Translations under genes and position numbers: made by a program | Assembly (NCBI GenBank): GCA_965261055.1 | Contig: OZ253440.1 | Coordinates: 682,001-746,000 of the forward strand | Origin: G965261055 sp965261055 [NCBI: Fibrobacteria bacterium] | Lineage (GTDB): Bacteria; Fibrobacterota; Fibrobacteria; UBA11236 | DNA length: 64,000 nt | Direction: 5' to 3' | Shown here: in pieces, positions 55,077 to 62,775 of the stretch | Numbering within the stretch: position 1 is the stretch's first letter | How the letters are laid out: every line of letters begins with the position of its first letter | Notes under the pieces: generated by a model | The model's database searches: none | What the model was told of the DNA's origin: nothing | Seen by the model: the letters and a program-made list of their open reading frames with translations, nothing else

Positions 55077-55757
55077 TTAATTCCTTCTCATTCTTCTAAG
55101 GTAAGGTTTATAAGCTTCCATTCCTTTATGAAGCAAGTCTGTAACGCCTCTAGAAGTCATTGTAGCTCCACCGATTCCATCAACTTTGTTAGAAGACTCT
55201 ACACCAGATAAATCACTAGCTTTCCCTTTAGCAACAGTCACAGAGGTCCATTGCCCTTGACTATTAATCAAACTTTTACCTTTAAAGTTCTTTGTGAACC
55301 AATCTTTCGCAATTTCCGCACCTAAACCAGGTGTTTCTTTCTGTTCATAAAAGGTAATTCCTTTAATAGAGTGCCCGTCACTTTCCAAAGCTAAATAACC
55401 TTGAAGTAATGACCATAACCCCATTCCTTCCACTGGTATCGCAAGAGCAGATCTATCTTTTGTTTCATATAGATAAAGCAATTTGGAATTAGCAAGAGCA
55501 TCTGCCATGTTTTTATCTTTTAGAACATTACCATTTAAGTCAATAATAACTTCTTTGATATTTTTATTATATAGGTCTCCAACATGTTTTCCCAACATCG
55601 AAAAATCTTTAATATAACCCAGAGCTTTCAAAATATTTTTCTTTTGATCAATACTCACATTGTAATCTTGAAGTGGCTTTAAAGAACTAGCAGCTATAGA
55701 CAAAAGAATACTACAAACAATACAAACAATTCCTGCAAAAACAATAGATTTACGCAT
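55077..55757 (-). CDS. nqrC: Na+-NQR subunit C (FMN-bearing)
   Basis: NqrC carries one covalent FMN on a periplasmic domain. The 226 residues have a single N-terminal helix and the attachment motif [10 protein letters not shown] with Thr199 as the FMN-linked residue. Usually the motif is SGAT; here a Gly stands before [12 protein letters not shown] near residue 141 is the other conserved patch. The start overlaps the nqrB end by eight bases. The product also needs the ApbE flavin transferase, which is not in the window. Confidence 0.95.
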   Translation of the reverse strand: MRKSIVFAGIVCIVCSILLSIAASSLKPLQDYNVSIDQKKNILKALGYIKDFSMLGKHVGDLYNKNIKEVIIDLNGNVLKDKNMADALANSKLLYLYETKDRSALAIPVEGMGLWSLLQGYLALESDGHSIKGITFYEQKETPGLGAEIAKDWFTKNFKGKSLINSQGQWTSVTVAKGKASDLSGVESSNKVDGIGGATMTSRGVTDLLHKGMEAYKPYLRRMRRN

Positions 55758-56943
55758 TCTTTAATCTCCTACGAACACTTATTTGAACAACATAATGATC
55801 AATAAGAGGTGCAAAAATATTCATAAACAAAATAGCCAACATGACTCCTTCTGGATATGCTGGATTAAGACAACGAATTGTAATTGTAAGAACACCAGCT
55901 AAGAAACCATAAATAATTTGACCTACTTTAGTATTTGCTGAAGAAACAGGATCCGTAATCATAAAAACCAAACCAAAAGCAAGTCCACCCATTGATAACT
56001 GATAAAATAAGGGGAGACTTAAAATTGCAGATGATTCGGGAGTCGCAATCGCATTTAAAAGTAAAGACATTAAAATCGCACCTATCAACATCGAAAACAT
56101 CGTCCTCCAACTTCCAATACCTGTTACAATCAATATAGAGGCACCTATTAAACATAAAAACGCAGATGTTTCACCTATAGAACCAGGTATAAAACCAAAA
56201 AACAAATGGTAAAGATCAAAGTCAGCTTGATTTAAAATTCCGACAATATCATCCTTTTTAAATAAATTTAAAGCTAAACCAAGTGGAGTCGCTCCAGAAA
56301 AGGAATCAATAACTTTTTCTTTTACCAAATCAATAGCCGTCCAAACCTTATCTCCAGATAACTGAGCTGGATAAGCAAAAAACACGAATGCACGAGCAGA
56401 TAAAGCTGGATTAACAATATTCATTCCAGTTCCACCAAAAACCTCTTTTCCAATAACCACTCCAAATGATATACCAACAGCGATCATCCATAACGGCGTT
56501 GTTGGAGGTAAAATAAGTGGAAATAATAAACCTGTTACTAAAAAGCCTTCATTTATTTCATGACGACGTACAACAGAGAAAATGACCTCCCAAAAACCAC
56601 CGACAACATAAGAAACTATAACGATAGGTAAAACAATAATTGCACCTTCGATAATCGCTTCTATAAAATTAACTGATAAACCTAAAGCCTGTAACTTTTG
56701 ATAACCTACATTGTATATCCCAAACAAAAGACAAGGAATCAAAGCTAAAACAACAGTTAACATCATTCTTTTAAGATTAATATTATCTCTTACATGTACA
56801 CCTTTTTTCTTAGTCTGTGTGTTTGGAGACCTTAAGCCAGTATCTTGAGCTTCAAAAATTGGCCACAATTTATGAAAAATGGTATTAGGCTTCTGCCATT
56901 TCTCTTCTAACTGATCTAATTTCTTGCTAATGTACCCTTTCAT
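55750..56943 (-). CDS. nqrB: Na+-NQR subunit B (FMN/riboflavin-bearing)
   Basis: NqrB is the main membrane subunit with one covalent FMN and riboflavin in the sodium pathway. The 397 residues have about ten helices. SGATPLG has Thr219 as the FMN attachment site, and FVTGLLFPLILPP-like GFLVTGLLFPLILPPTTP, GKEVFGGTGMNIVNPAL and MITDPVSS are typical. It starts one base after the nqrA stop. Confidence 0.97.
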   Translation of the reverse strand: MKGYISKKLDQLEEKWQKPNTIFHKLWPIFEAQDTGLRSPNTQTKKKGVHVRDNINLKRMMLTVVLALIPCLLFGIYNVGYQKLQALGLSVNFIEAIIEGAIIVLPIVIVSYVVGGFWEVIFSVVRRHEINEGFLVTGLLFPLILPPTTPLWMIAVGISFGVVIGKEVFGGTGMNIVNPALSARAFVFFAYPAQLSGDKVWTAIDLVKEKVIDSFSGATPLGLALNLFKKDDIVGILNQADFDLYHLFFGFIPGSIGETSAFLCLIGASILIVTGIGSWRTMFSMLIGAILMSLLLNAIATPESSAILSLPLFYQLSMGGLAFGLVFMITDPVSSANTKVGQIIYGFLAGVLTITIRCLNPAYPEGVMLAILFMNIFAPLIDHYVVQISVRRRLKNA

Positions 56944-58302
56944 TTAACCTTCTTTCTCAATCAATTCTAAACCTTTTTTAATTATAATATCTACTTCTAG
57001 TTTAGAGATACAAGCGTAACTACACAAAGAGAAATCTTCTGGATCACATTCAAGAATTCCCAACTCTTCCATTCTTTCAATATCTTCAGCTAAACAAGCT
57101 TTAAGTAAAAAAGAAGTATGTATATCTAAAACTACAAACTGATCATACCAATCAGAGAAAACAAGAGCTCTAGTTTCACCATTTATTTTAGTATGCATTG
57201 CAAATTTTTTAAACGGATTTAGTTTAGAAAGAAACAAACGAGTAAAAGAATGTCTGTCTTGACCTAGTTTCAACCAGCCAAAAATTTCTTTATCTTCTTT
57301 AACAGGAATCGTTGTCAATGTAGAAGAATAAAAACCTAAATAACCTTGCCTTTCCACTGTTCTTCCCGATAAAACTGTACCTTGAATCAAACGAAATGGA
57401 GCTTTAGAAATTTGATTATCAGGAATAATTGAATCCAAACAAGCACCAACGCGAGTTTCATAGTACTGCGGATTTTTTACTTCTGATCCACCTAAAGCAA
57501 CAATTCGTTCTACTGGTATTTTTCCAGTCTCTAAAAATTTTCCCAAAACAACAACATGCTCAGCTTCAATTGTCCAAACTTGTTTACCTTTTCGTATAGG
57601 ATCTAAAGCTTGAATATGCGTACTAAAATTACCCGTAGGATGTTGACCCTCAAATTGATGCGTCTCTGTAATTTTATTTTGCTTTATCGCTAGAGAAACT
57701 TCTGCTTCATTATAATCGTAACAAGTGTATACAGGGTTATTTTCAGCAAGTACCTTCAATGCTCGTAAACCCATTTGAAAGCTCTCTTCTTGATCTTTTA
57801 ATAAAACATGTTTATTAGCAGCATTAGGCTCTGTATCCATTGCTCTAACAAAAATAGAAGAAGGAATTATAGAAGGATCAGCAATCTTAGAAAAAGGTCT
57901 TTGTTTAATGTAAGACCAAAGACCTGAAAGTAACAAGTTTGAAACCAATTCGGATCGAGATGCTGTTTCTATATCTTTAAAAACCCTAAATTTTTCAAAA
58001 CTTTCGCGACCTTCTTTTTGAATAACAACCAATAAAAGAGCTCTTTTTTCTCCACGCTCAATTGTCTTAACAACACCACTTGCTGGAGAAGTAAATTTTA
58101 AATCAGGATTTATTTGGCTACTTAAAATAGGCGTTCCTACTTTAACCTTATCACCTTCCTTAACCTCTAATTTAAATTTGACACCTTCAAAATCTATAGG
58201 AAGCAAAGCAAACTTAGACACTTTATTAGATTGGCTCAATACTTTTTGAGGTTCTCCCAATATTGGTAAAATTTTACCTTTTCTTATTTTAAAAACAGCC
58301 AT
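56944..58302 (-). CDS. nqrA: Na+-NQR subunit A
   Basis: NqrA is the cytoplasmic, membrane-associated subunit that binds ubiquinone or menaquinone at the exit of the Na+-NQR. The 452 residues start AVFKIRKGKILPILGEP. They contain PASGVVKTIERGEKRALLLVVI and RAMDTEPNAANKHVLLKDQEESFQMGL, and end with EELGILECDPEDFSLCSYACISK, a Cys-rich patch of the family. It is the first gene of the nqr operon. The tRNA-Leu gene lies upstream on the same strand, so the operon promoter is in 58303-58387 or before the tRNA. Confidence 0.96.
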   Translation of the reverse strand: MAVFKIRKGKILPILGEPQKVLSQSNKVSKFALLPIDFEGVKFKLEVKEGDKVKVGTPILSSQINPDLKFTSPASGVVKTIERGEKRALLLVVIQKEGRESFEKFRVFKDIETASRSELVSNLLLSGLWSYIKQRPFSKIADPSIIPSSIFVRAMDTEPNAANKHVLLKDQEESFQMGLRALKVLAENNPVYTCYDYNEAEVSLAIKQNKITETHQFEGQHPTGNFSTHIQALDPIRKGKQVWTIEAEHVVVLGKFLETGKIPVERIVALGGSEVKNPQYYETRVGACLDSIIPDNQISKAPFRLIQGTVLSGRTVERQGYLGFYSSTLTTIPVKEDKEIFGWLKLGQDRHSFTRLFLSKLNPFKKFAMHTKINGETRALVFSDWYDQFVVLDIHTSFLLKACLAEDIERMEELGILECDPEDFSLCSYACISKLEVDIIIKKGLELIEKEG

Positions 58303-58387
58303 AGTAATCTCATTTTTTAGATAAAAATTTTTATCTTAAAACTTTGGATACCAAAATAAATTAAAATAAAATTCCTTAAAAGGAGCC

Positions 58388-58472
58388 TACCTAGGACGAG
58401 ACTTGAACTCGTACCTCTAAAATAGAGAAAGGATTTTAAGTCCTCAGCGTCTACCAATTCCGCCACCCAGGC
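58388..58472 (-). tRNA. tRNA-Leu (anticodon TAA)
   Basis: The minus strand gives an 85-base class II tRNA. The acceptor GCCTGGG pairs with CCTAGGT (a G-U at the end). The D arm starts GGCGGAATTGGTAGACGC, the anticodon loop CTTAAAA has TAA, a long variable arm follows (around TTTCTCTATTTTAGAGG), and the T arm has TTCAAGT. The discriminator is A. CCA is not encoded (GGC follows). It is one of the leucine acceptors, reading UUA and UUG. Confidence 0.94.
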
Positions 58473-58579
58473 AAGGATTTCAAATATAATAATAAAATTT
58501 ATTCTTTTCTAAATATTTTATTGATAAATTTTATTTTTCTTTTTAAGACCCGATTCCTTCCTTTTTCAAAGATATTTAA

Positions 58580-58633
58580 TTTACACTTATTTTTAGTTTT
58601 ACGGATTTTACACTTATTTTTAGTTTTACGGAT
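58580..58633. repeat. Tandem 27-bp perfect duplication
   Basis: A 27-base unit beginning tttacacttattttt and ending agttttacggat occurs twice back to back with no mismatch, in gene-poor DNA upstream of tRNA-Leu. It is the longest of the tandem duplications in the window. Confidence 0.85.
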
Positions 58634-58811
58634 ATAAAAAGAAGCCTAATTAAAATAGATTTTTAAATCTTTCGCCATTACATACTAATATAGAAAGAGT
58701 CGTACAATATATCTAACTGTAGTAATATCCCCATTTAGAGTCGTAGCCAAAATACTGGTAGCAATCCACCGTAATTAGTATTAGGTAATGTTTTTTATGT
58801 TTTTTTGAAAC

Positions 58812-59003
58812 TTAACTCATAGATTTTCTTAGGTAATTACCAATCGGATCCCGTAAACCTAACAATGGCAACCCTAGCTTAGACTCTATAACACCTACAT
58901 TAAGGATTAATCCCCCTATGTATAAAGCTTTAGGTAATAATATTTCTCTAATACTCTTTTTATCCCTCATACTATCCTCTTTAATTTTTTTATTTAATTC
59001 CAT
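58812..59003 (-). other. 63-codon open frame, unrecognised, in decayed DNA
   Basis: The frame starts MELNKKIKEDSMRDKKSI and ends VGVIESKLGLPLLGLRDPIGNYL and a short tail. No family is recognised and there is no clear ribosome-binding site. The surrounding 58500-59340 is otherwise without genes. A minus-strand stretch about 59040-59170 reads, with breaks, PLANGTGKTGICRW after an in-frame stop, vaguely like the HPFxxGNGRTxR core of Fic proteins. The frame could be a remnant of the same lost gene. Confidence 0.25.
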
Positions 59004-59355
59004 TTTAAACCCCTATCAACCTCACCAAATCAAGTCATCGTTAAACTTGGACTTGTAATATAACCCTACTTGTTAAACCATCTACAAATTCCAGTCTTGC
59101 CTGTTCCATTTGCCAATGGTCAAACTCTGACTTGTCTGTTAGTTCCTACTATCCTTTTATGTATCTCATTATTTTATCCTTTTTATTGCTATAGTTCTAG
59201 CCTTTCGCATTTGTTGGTAGTCAAACTAAAAAATTAGTTTTCTTGGTGTAAAAAATTAACCAATAATTTTACTATAATAAATACTTAAATCTGTATAATC
59301 AAAAAAGTATTAATAGCCCAAAAACTAAATTTATCTTAAAATTTTATAAAAACAG

Positions 59356-59384
59356 TTGACAAAAAATAAACTTTCAATATACAT
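59356..59384 (+). promoter_or_regulatory. Candidate sigma-70-type promoter of recA
   Basis: TTGACA at 59356-59361 and TATACAT at 59378-59384 are separated by 16 bases, 36 bases upstream of the recA start. A TATAAT at 59393-59398 is too far from this -35 (31 bases) but could serve alone. I see no convincing LexA box; the SOS control of this recA is unresolved. Confidence 0.5.
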
Positions 59385-59420
59385 TTGTTCAGTATAATAT
59401 TAACAATCACAAGGAAAAAA

Positions 59421-60509
59421 ATGAAAACACCTAAAAATTTAAGCCCAGAAAAAGTGAAAGCTTTAGAAATCTCTCTCTCTCAAATTGAAAAAAACCATGG
59501 TAAAGGTGCTATAATGACACTTGGAGATAAACCTATTGTAAATATCCCCATCATTGAAACAGGTTGTTTACAGCTTGACAATGCCCTAGGTATTGGTGGG
59601 TATCCACAAGGAAGAATTATTGAAATCTTTGGTCCTGAATCTTCAGGAAAAACAACCTTAACTTTACATGCAATTGCACAAGCTCAAAAAGCTGGTGGAA
59701 TTGCTGCTTTTATTGATGCAGAACATGCTTTTGATGCTTCTTATGCACAAAAACTAGGTATTGATACTAAAAACCTACTTGTTTCTCAGCCTGATACGGG
59801 TGAACAAGCCTTAGATATTTGTGAAACTCTTGTTCGTAGTGGTGCTATTGACATCATTGTTGTTGATTCCGTCGCTGCTCTAGTTCCTCAAGCGGAAATT
59901 AATGGAGAAATGGGAGATTCACACATGGGTCTTCAAGCAAGATTAATGTCACAAGCTCTTAGAAAACTCACATCCATTGTAAACCGTTCACAAACTTGTC
60001 TATTCTTTATCAATCAGCTACGTATGAAAATAGGTGTTATATTTGGTAGCCCAGAAACAACAACAGGCGGAAACGCTCTTAAATTTTACTCTTCCATTCG
60101 ACTGGATATTAGACGTATTGCAACAATTAAAAATGGAGAAGAAATTGTTGGAAACCGTACTAGAGTAAAAGTCGTTAAAAATAAACTTGCGGCTCCTTTT
60201 ACCCAATGTGAATTTGATATTTTATATGGTTCAGGTATTTCTAAAATTGGCAGTATCATTGACTTAGCTGTTGAATTTGACATCATCAAAAAAAGCGGAA
60301 CTTGGTTTTCTTATGGAGAAATAAAATTAGGGCAAGGACGGGATAAAGCTATTGCTTTTCTTCAAGAATCTCCAGATCATTTAAAAATAATTGAAAATAA
60401 AATTAGAGACATCTTTCAAATTTCAAACTCTATAGATGGTTTTGAAGTTGTTAATACAACTGACGAAAAAGCTAAAAAAACTTCTGCAAGTTTAAAGGAA
60501 TCTAAATAA
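59421..60509 (+). CDS. recA: Recombinase RecA
   Basis: RecA coats single-stranded DNA, drives strand exchange and triggers the SOS response. The start is ATG 59421, ten bases after AAGGA; a longer frame begins with a TTG inside the promoter. The 362 residues contain [11 protein letters not shown], Walker [11 protein letters not shown] (71-80), [62 protein letters not shown] and a C-terminal domain. Loop 1 ([21 protein letters not shown]) and loop 2 ([14 protein letters not shown]) are intact. It is transcribed alone. Confidence 0.99.
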   Translation: MKTPKNLSPEKVKALEISLSQIEKNHGKGAIMTLGDKPIVNIPIIETGCLQLDNALGIGGYPQGRIIEIFGPESSGKTTLTLHAIAQAQKAGGIAAFIDAEHAFDASYAQKLGIDTKNLLVSQPDTGEQALDICETLVRSGAIDIIVVDSVAALVPQAEINGEMGDSHMGLQARLMSQALRKLTSIVNRSQTCLFFINQLRMKIGVIFGSPETTTGGNALKFYSSIRLDIRRIATIKNGEEIVGNRTRVKVVKNKLAAPFTQCEFDILYGSGISKIGSIIDLAVEFDIIKKSGTWFSYGEIKLGQGRDKAIAFLQESPDHLKIIENKIRDIFQISNSIDGFEVVNTTDEKAKKTSASLKESK

Positions 60510-60532
60510 AGCTTACAATTTACTTAGTTTTT

Positions 60533-60577
60533 AAAACAAGAAAAGGAAAAGTTTAATACTTTTCCTTTTCTTGTTTT
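60533..60577. terminator. Bidirectional terminator between recA and fdxA
   Basis: A 20-bp perfect inverted repeat (60533-60552 with 60558-60577) has a five-base loop TTAAT. The stem is flanked by T runs on each strand, so it can stop recA and the convergent ferredoxin gene. Confidence 0.9.
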
Positions 60578-60595
60578 AATTATCTTATTTAAAGT

Positions 60596-60631
60596 TTTTA
60601 ACCATTAAACAAATTTTAACCATTAAACAAA
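60596..60631. repeat. Tandem 18-bp duplication
   Basis: The unit ttttaaccattaaacaaa occurs twice between the recA terminator and the end of fdxA, six bases beyond the fdxA stop. It resembles the other two-copy duplications of the window. Confidence 0.85.
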
Positions 60632-60637
60632 ATTAGA

Positions 60638-60931
60638 TTAAGCCTTACTTTCATCCCAATTAGAACCATGCTTAACATCGTCCTTTTCCTCTCTTCTTAA
60701 ATCCTCTTGGAAATCAAATTCAGCATTTGCTATTACCCACTTTTCTTCGGCTTCATCATCAGCAACAATTGCCTCTACAGGACAAGCTGGTACACAAGCA
60801 GAGCAGTCTATACATTCATCGGGATTAATGTATAACATGTCTTTGCCTTCGTAAAAACAATTAACAGGACAAACCTCAACACAATCACCGTATTTACACT
60901 TGACACAAGAATCTTGAACTACATAAGTCAT
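60638..60931 (-). CDS. fdxA: Seven-iron ferredoxin (FdxA type)
   Basis: This small soluble electron carrier has one [3Fe-4S] and one [4Fe-4S] cluster. The 97 residues begin [28 protein letters not shown], the pattern that supplies the 3Fe cluster and one ligand of the second. [18 protein letters not shown] then gives the classical CxxCxxCxxxCP of the 4Fe cluster. The N-terminal part is nearly that of Azotobacter ferredoxin I. The C-terminal extension is long and acidic. A role in redox near the NQR/menaquinone chain is possible but not shown by context. Confidence 0.94.
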   Translation of the reverse strand: MTYVVQDSCVKCKYGDCVEVCPVNCFYEGKDMLYINPDECIDCSACVPACPVEAIVADDEAEEKWVIANAEFDFQEDLRREEKDDVKHGSNWDESKA

Positions 60932-60995
60932 AAAAGAGCTCCACTAAAATCATAATAACCAATAATAAAAAAAAATATCTATAAAAACAAAAAAT

Positions 60996-61592
60996 TTATG
61001 TTAGATAATTTAATTTAATTTTGGGTTTAGATACTGAAGGAAGCTGTATGTAATTTGGTTTTATTACATCTGAAGGCATAAAAGGTATATTCAAAATATC
61101 TTCTAACACTTTTTTAAAAGGATAAAACTCTTTTAAGTCATTTATAGTTAAAAATTGACTTTTTTTCTCTTCTAATATCTTTTTACTTTCTTCCCAAATT
61201 TCCTCTTTAAATTCTTTTTGATTGAAATATCCCACATAAAAATAACCTTTATTTGCATTCAAACAAGCAAAATCAGAAGAAGGATTCTTAAACAGATAAC
61301 TTAATACTTTTAAAGAAGAAACCAAATAAATTGGGATTGAATTAGCAAAAGAAAGTCCTTTAGCAAATGCTATTGAAACACGAATACCCGTAAAACTTCC
61401 TGGACCACTAACAACAATTATTTTTTTTACATCTTTCACAACCTTTCTCAATAACTTTAACGAATCTTGAAAAATTTCAGGTAAATTTTTATACAGAAAA
61501 GGCTTATGATCAATATGTTTATATATAAGTTCTTGATCATGATCCATAAAACTTAAAACAAACATGGAAGTTAAATCTATATAACAAATCAT
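60996..61592 (-). CDS. tsaB: tRNA threonylcarbamoyladenosine synthesis protein TsaB
   Basis: TsaB pairs with TsaD to make t6A37 on ANN-reading tRNAs. The 198 residues have a long N-terminal domain without nucleotide-binding loss. IIVVSGPGSFTGIRVSIAFAKGLSFANSIP (around 78-107) is the core TsaB/TsaD-like ASKHA motif, and the protein starts ICYIDLTSMFVLSFMDHDQELIYK. The C-terminal half is divergent and short. TsaB is a degenerate paralogue of TsaD; the small size fits TsaB. The ddl gene precedes it with a four-base overlap. Confidence 0.88.
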   Translation of the reverse strand: MICYIDLTSMFVLSFMDHDQELIYKHIDHKPFLYKNLPEIFQDSLKLLRKVVKDVKKIIVVSGPGSFTGIRVSIAFAKGLSFANSIPIYLVSSLKVLSYLFKNPSSDFACLNANKGYFYVGYFNQKEFKEEIWEESKKILEEKKSQFLTINDLKEFYPFKKVLEDILNIPFMPSDVIKPNYIQLPSVSKPKIKLNYLT

Positions 61593-62611
61593 CTTTGAAT
61601 TCCCTGTTGAATTAAATGTGTAATAAATTTAGAATATGATACACCTATCTTTTCAACTTGTTGCGGTAAAATAGACAATCTAGACATCCCAGGTAAATTA
61701 TTAGTTTCTATGACATAAAAAATACCTTGATCTAAAATAAAATCAGTTCTACTTAACATTGCTAATCCCAAGCTTTGATGACATTTTAAAGCTAAACCTT
61801 GAAGTTCTTTTACTTGTTCTAATTTCAGATTAGCTGGTGTCACTTCTTGTACTTCGCCCATAGTATATTTTACTTCATAAGTAAAAAAGTCTTGCGATTT
61901 TAATATAATTTCAGTTACTGGTAAAGATTCTAAATTATCTACAATACCTACAGAGAACTCTCTGCCTTTTACACCTTGTTCTAACAATATTTCTGCAAAA
62001 CCTGCTTTCCAAAAAGCTTTTAGCTTAAAATCTACATCTTCTTTATTTTGACAACAGTAAATATCTAGACTAGAACCTCCCTTAGGATTTTTTAAAAAAA
62101 TAGGATAACTAAAGTCTTTTAAAACAAAATCAATATCATCTTTTTGTTTTATAACACAAAATGATGGTGTTTTTATACCTGAATTTTGATAAATAATTTT
62201 AGACTTAATTTTATCCATTGCATTTCTACATCCAATAGCTGTACTACCTGTATAATTTTGCTGATATTCATCTAATTTCTTTTGTAAAGTACCATCTTCA
62301 CCCTCTCCCCCATGCAAAGCCAATATACATAAATCACAGTGAGGAAAGAATTCAAACTTTGGTATTTCATTTTTTTTAACCCATTTTTTAGGTGGTTTCT
62401 TCATATAATTTTGTACTAAATGAGGAGTCAATTTTAAATTCTCTTTTTGAAAACTTATATTCCAAATCCATTCCGATTTAGATGTTATTAAAATAGGAAA
62501 AACTTCAAATTCATCTGAAATTTCCTGTAAAATCATACAACCTGAGTGTATAGAAATAACATGTTCTAAAGAGCAGCCACCCATAATCACAGCTATTTTA
62601 AGTTTATTCAT
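61589..62611 (-). CDS. ddl: D-alanine-D-alanine ligase
   Basis: The ATP-grasp enzyme joins two D-alanines for the peptidoglycan precursor. The 340 residues begin KIAVIMGGCSLEHVISIHSG, with the Glu/His of the first D-Ala site, and contain LHGGEGEDGTLQ. Then come YTGSTAIGCRNAMDKIKSK, YPIFLKNPKGGSSLDIY, REFSVGIVD, TYEVKYTMGEVQEVTPANL and the metal-binding VIETNNLPGMSRLSILPQQ. The SHOT motif is read as GMSRLSI, with a Met/Ser in the flexible region instead of 'GxTxxS'. The gene lies after a terminator that separates it from the RTX-type gene upstream. Confidence 0.95.
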   Translation of the reverse strand: MNKLKIAVIMGGCSLEHVISIHSGCMILQEISDEFEVFPILITSKSEWIWNISFQKENLKLTPHLVQNYMKKPPKKWVKKNEIPKFEFFPHCDLCILALHGGEGEDGTLQKKLDEYQQNYTGSTAIGCRNAMDKIKSKIIYQNSGIKTPSFCVIKQKDDIDFVLKDFSYPIFLKNPKGGSSLDIYCCQNKEDVDFKLKAFWKAGFAEILLEQGVKGREFSVGIVDNLESLPVTEIILKSQDFFTYEVKYTMGEVQEVTPANLKLEQVKELQGLALKCHQSLGLAMLSRTDFILDQGIFYVIETNNLPGMSRLSILPQQVEKIGVSYSKFITHLIQQGIQR

Positions 62612-62719
62612 ATCTAATTCAATTAAAGAATTAAAAATTTATTAATACCATTCAAATCTTTATTATTTCTAAGACTAATCCTAATATTTAAATACTGTAA
62701 CATTTAAATTTATAGATAC

Positions 62720-62756
62720 AAAAAAGGTTTCAAACCCTAAGCTTAAAACCTTTTTT
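62720..62756 (-). terminator. Terminator after the glycine-rich RTX-like gene
   Basis: AAAAAAGGTTT (62720-62730) and AAACCTTTTTT (62746-62756) form an 11-bp stem; on the minus strand the stem is followed by a T-rich end. It lies 20 bases beyond the stop of the RTX-like gene and ahead of ddl. Confidence 0.8.
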
Positions 62757-62775
62757 ATGTTAAGATTATCTTTGA

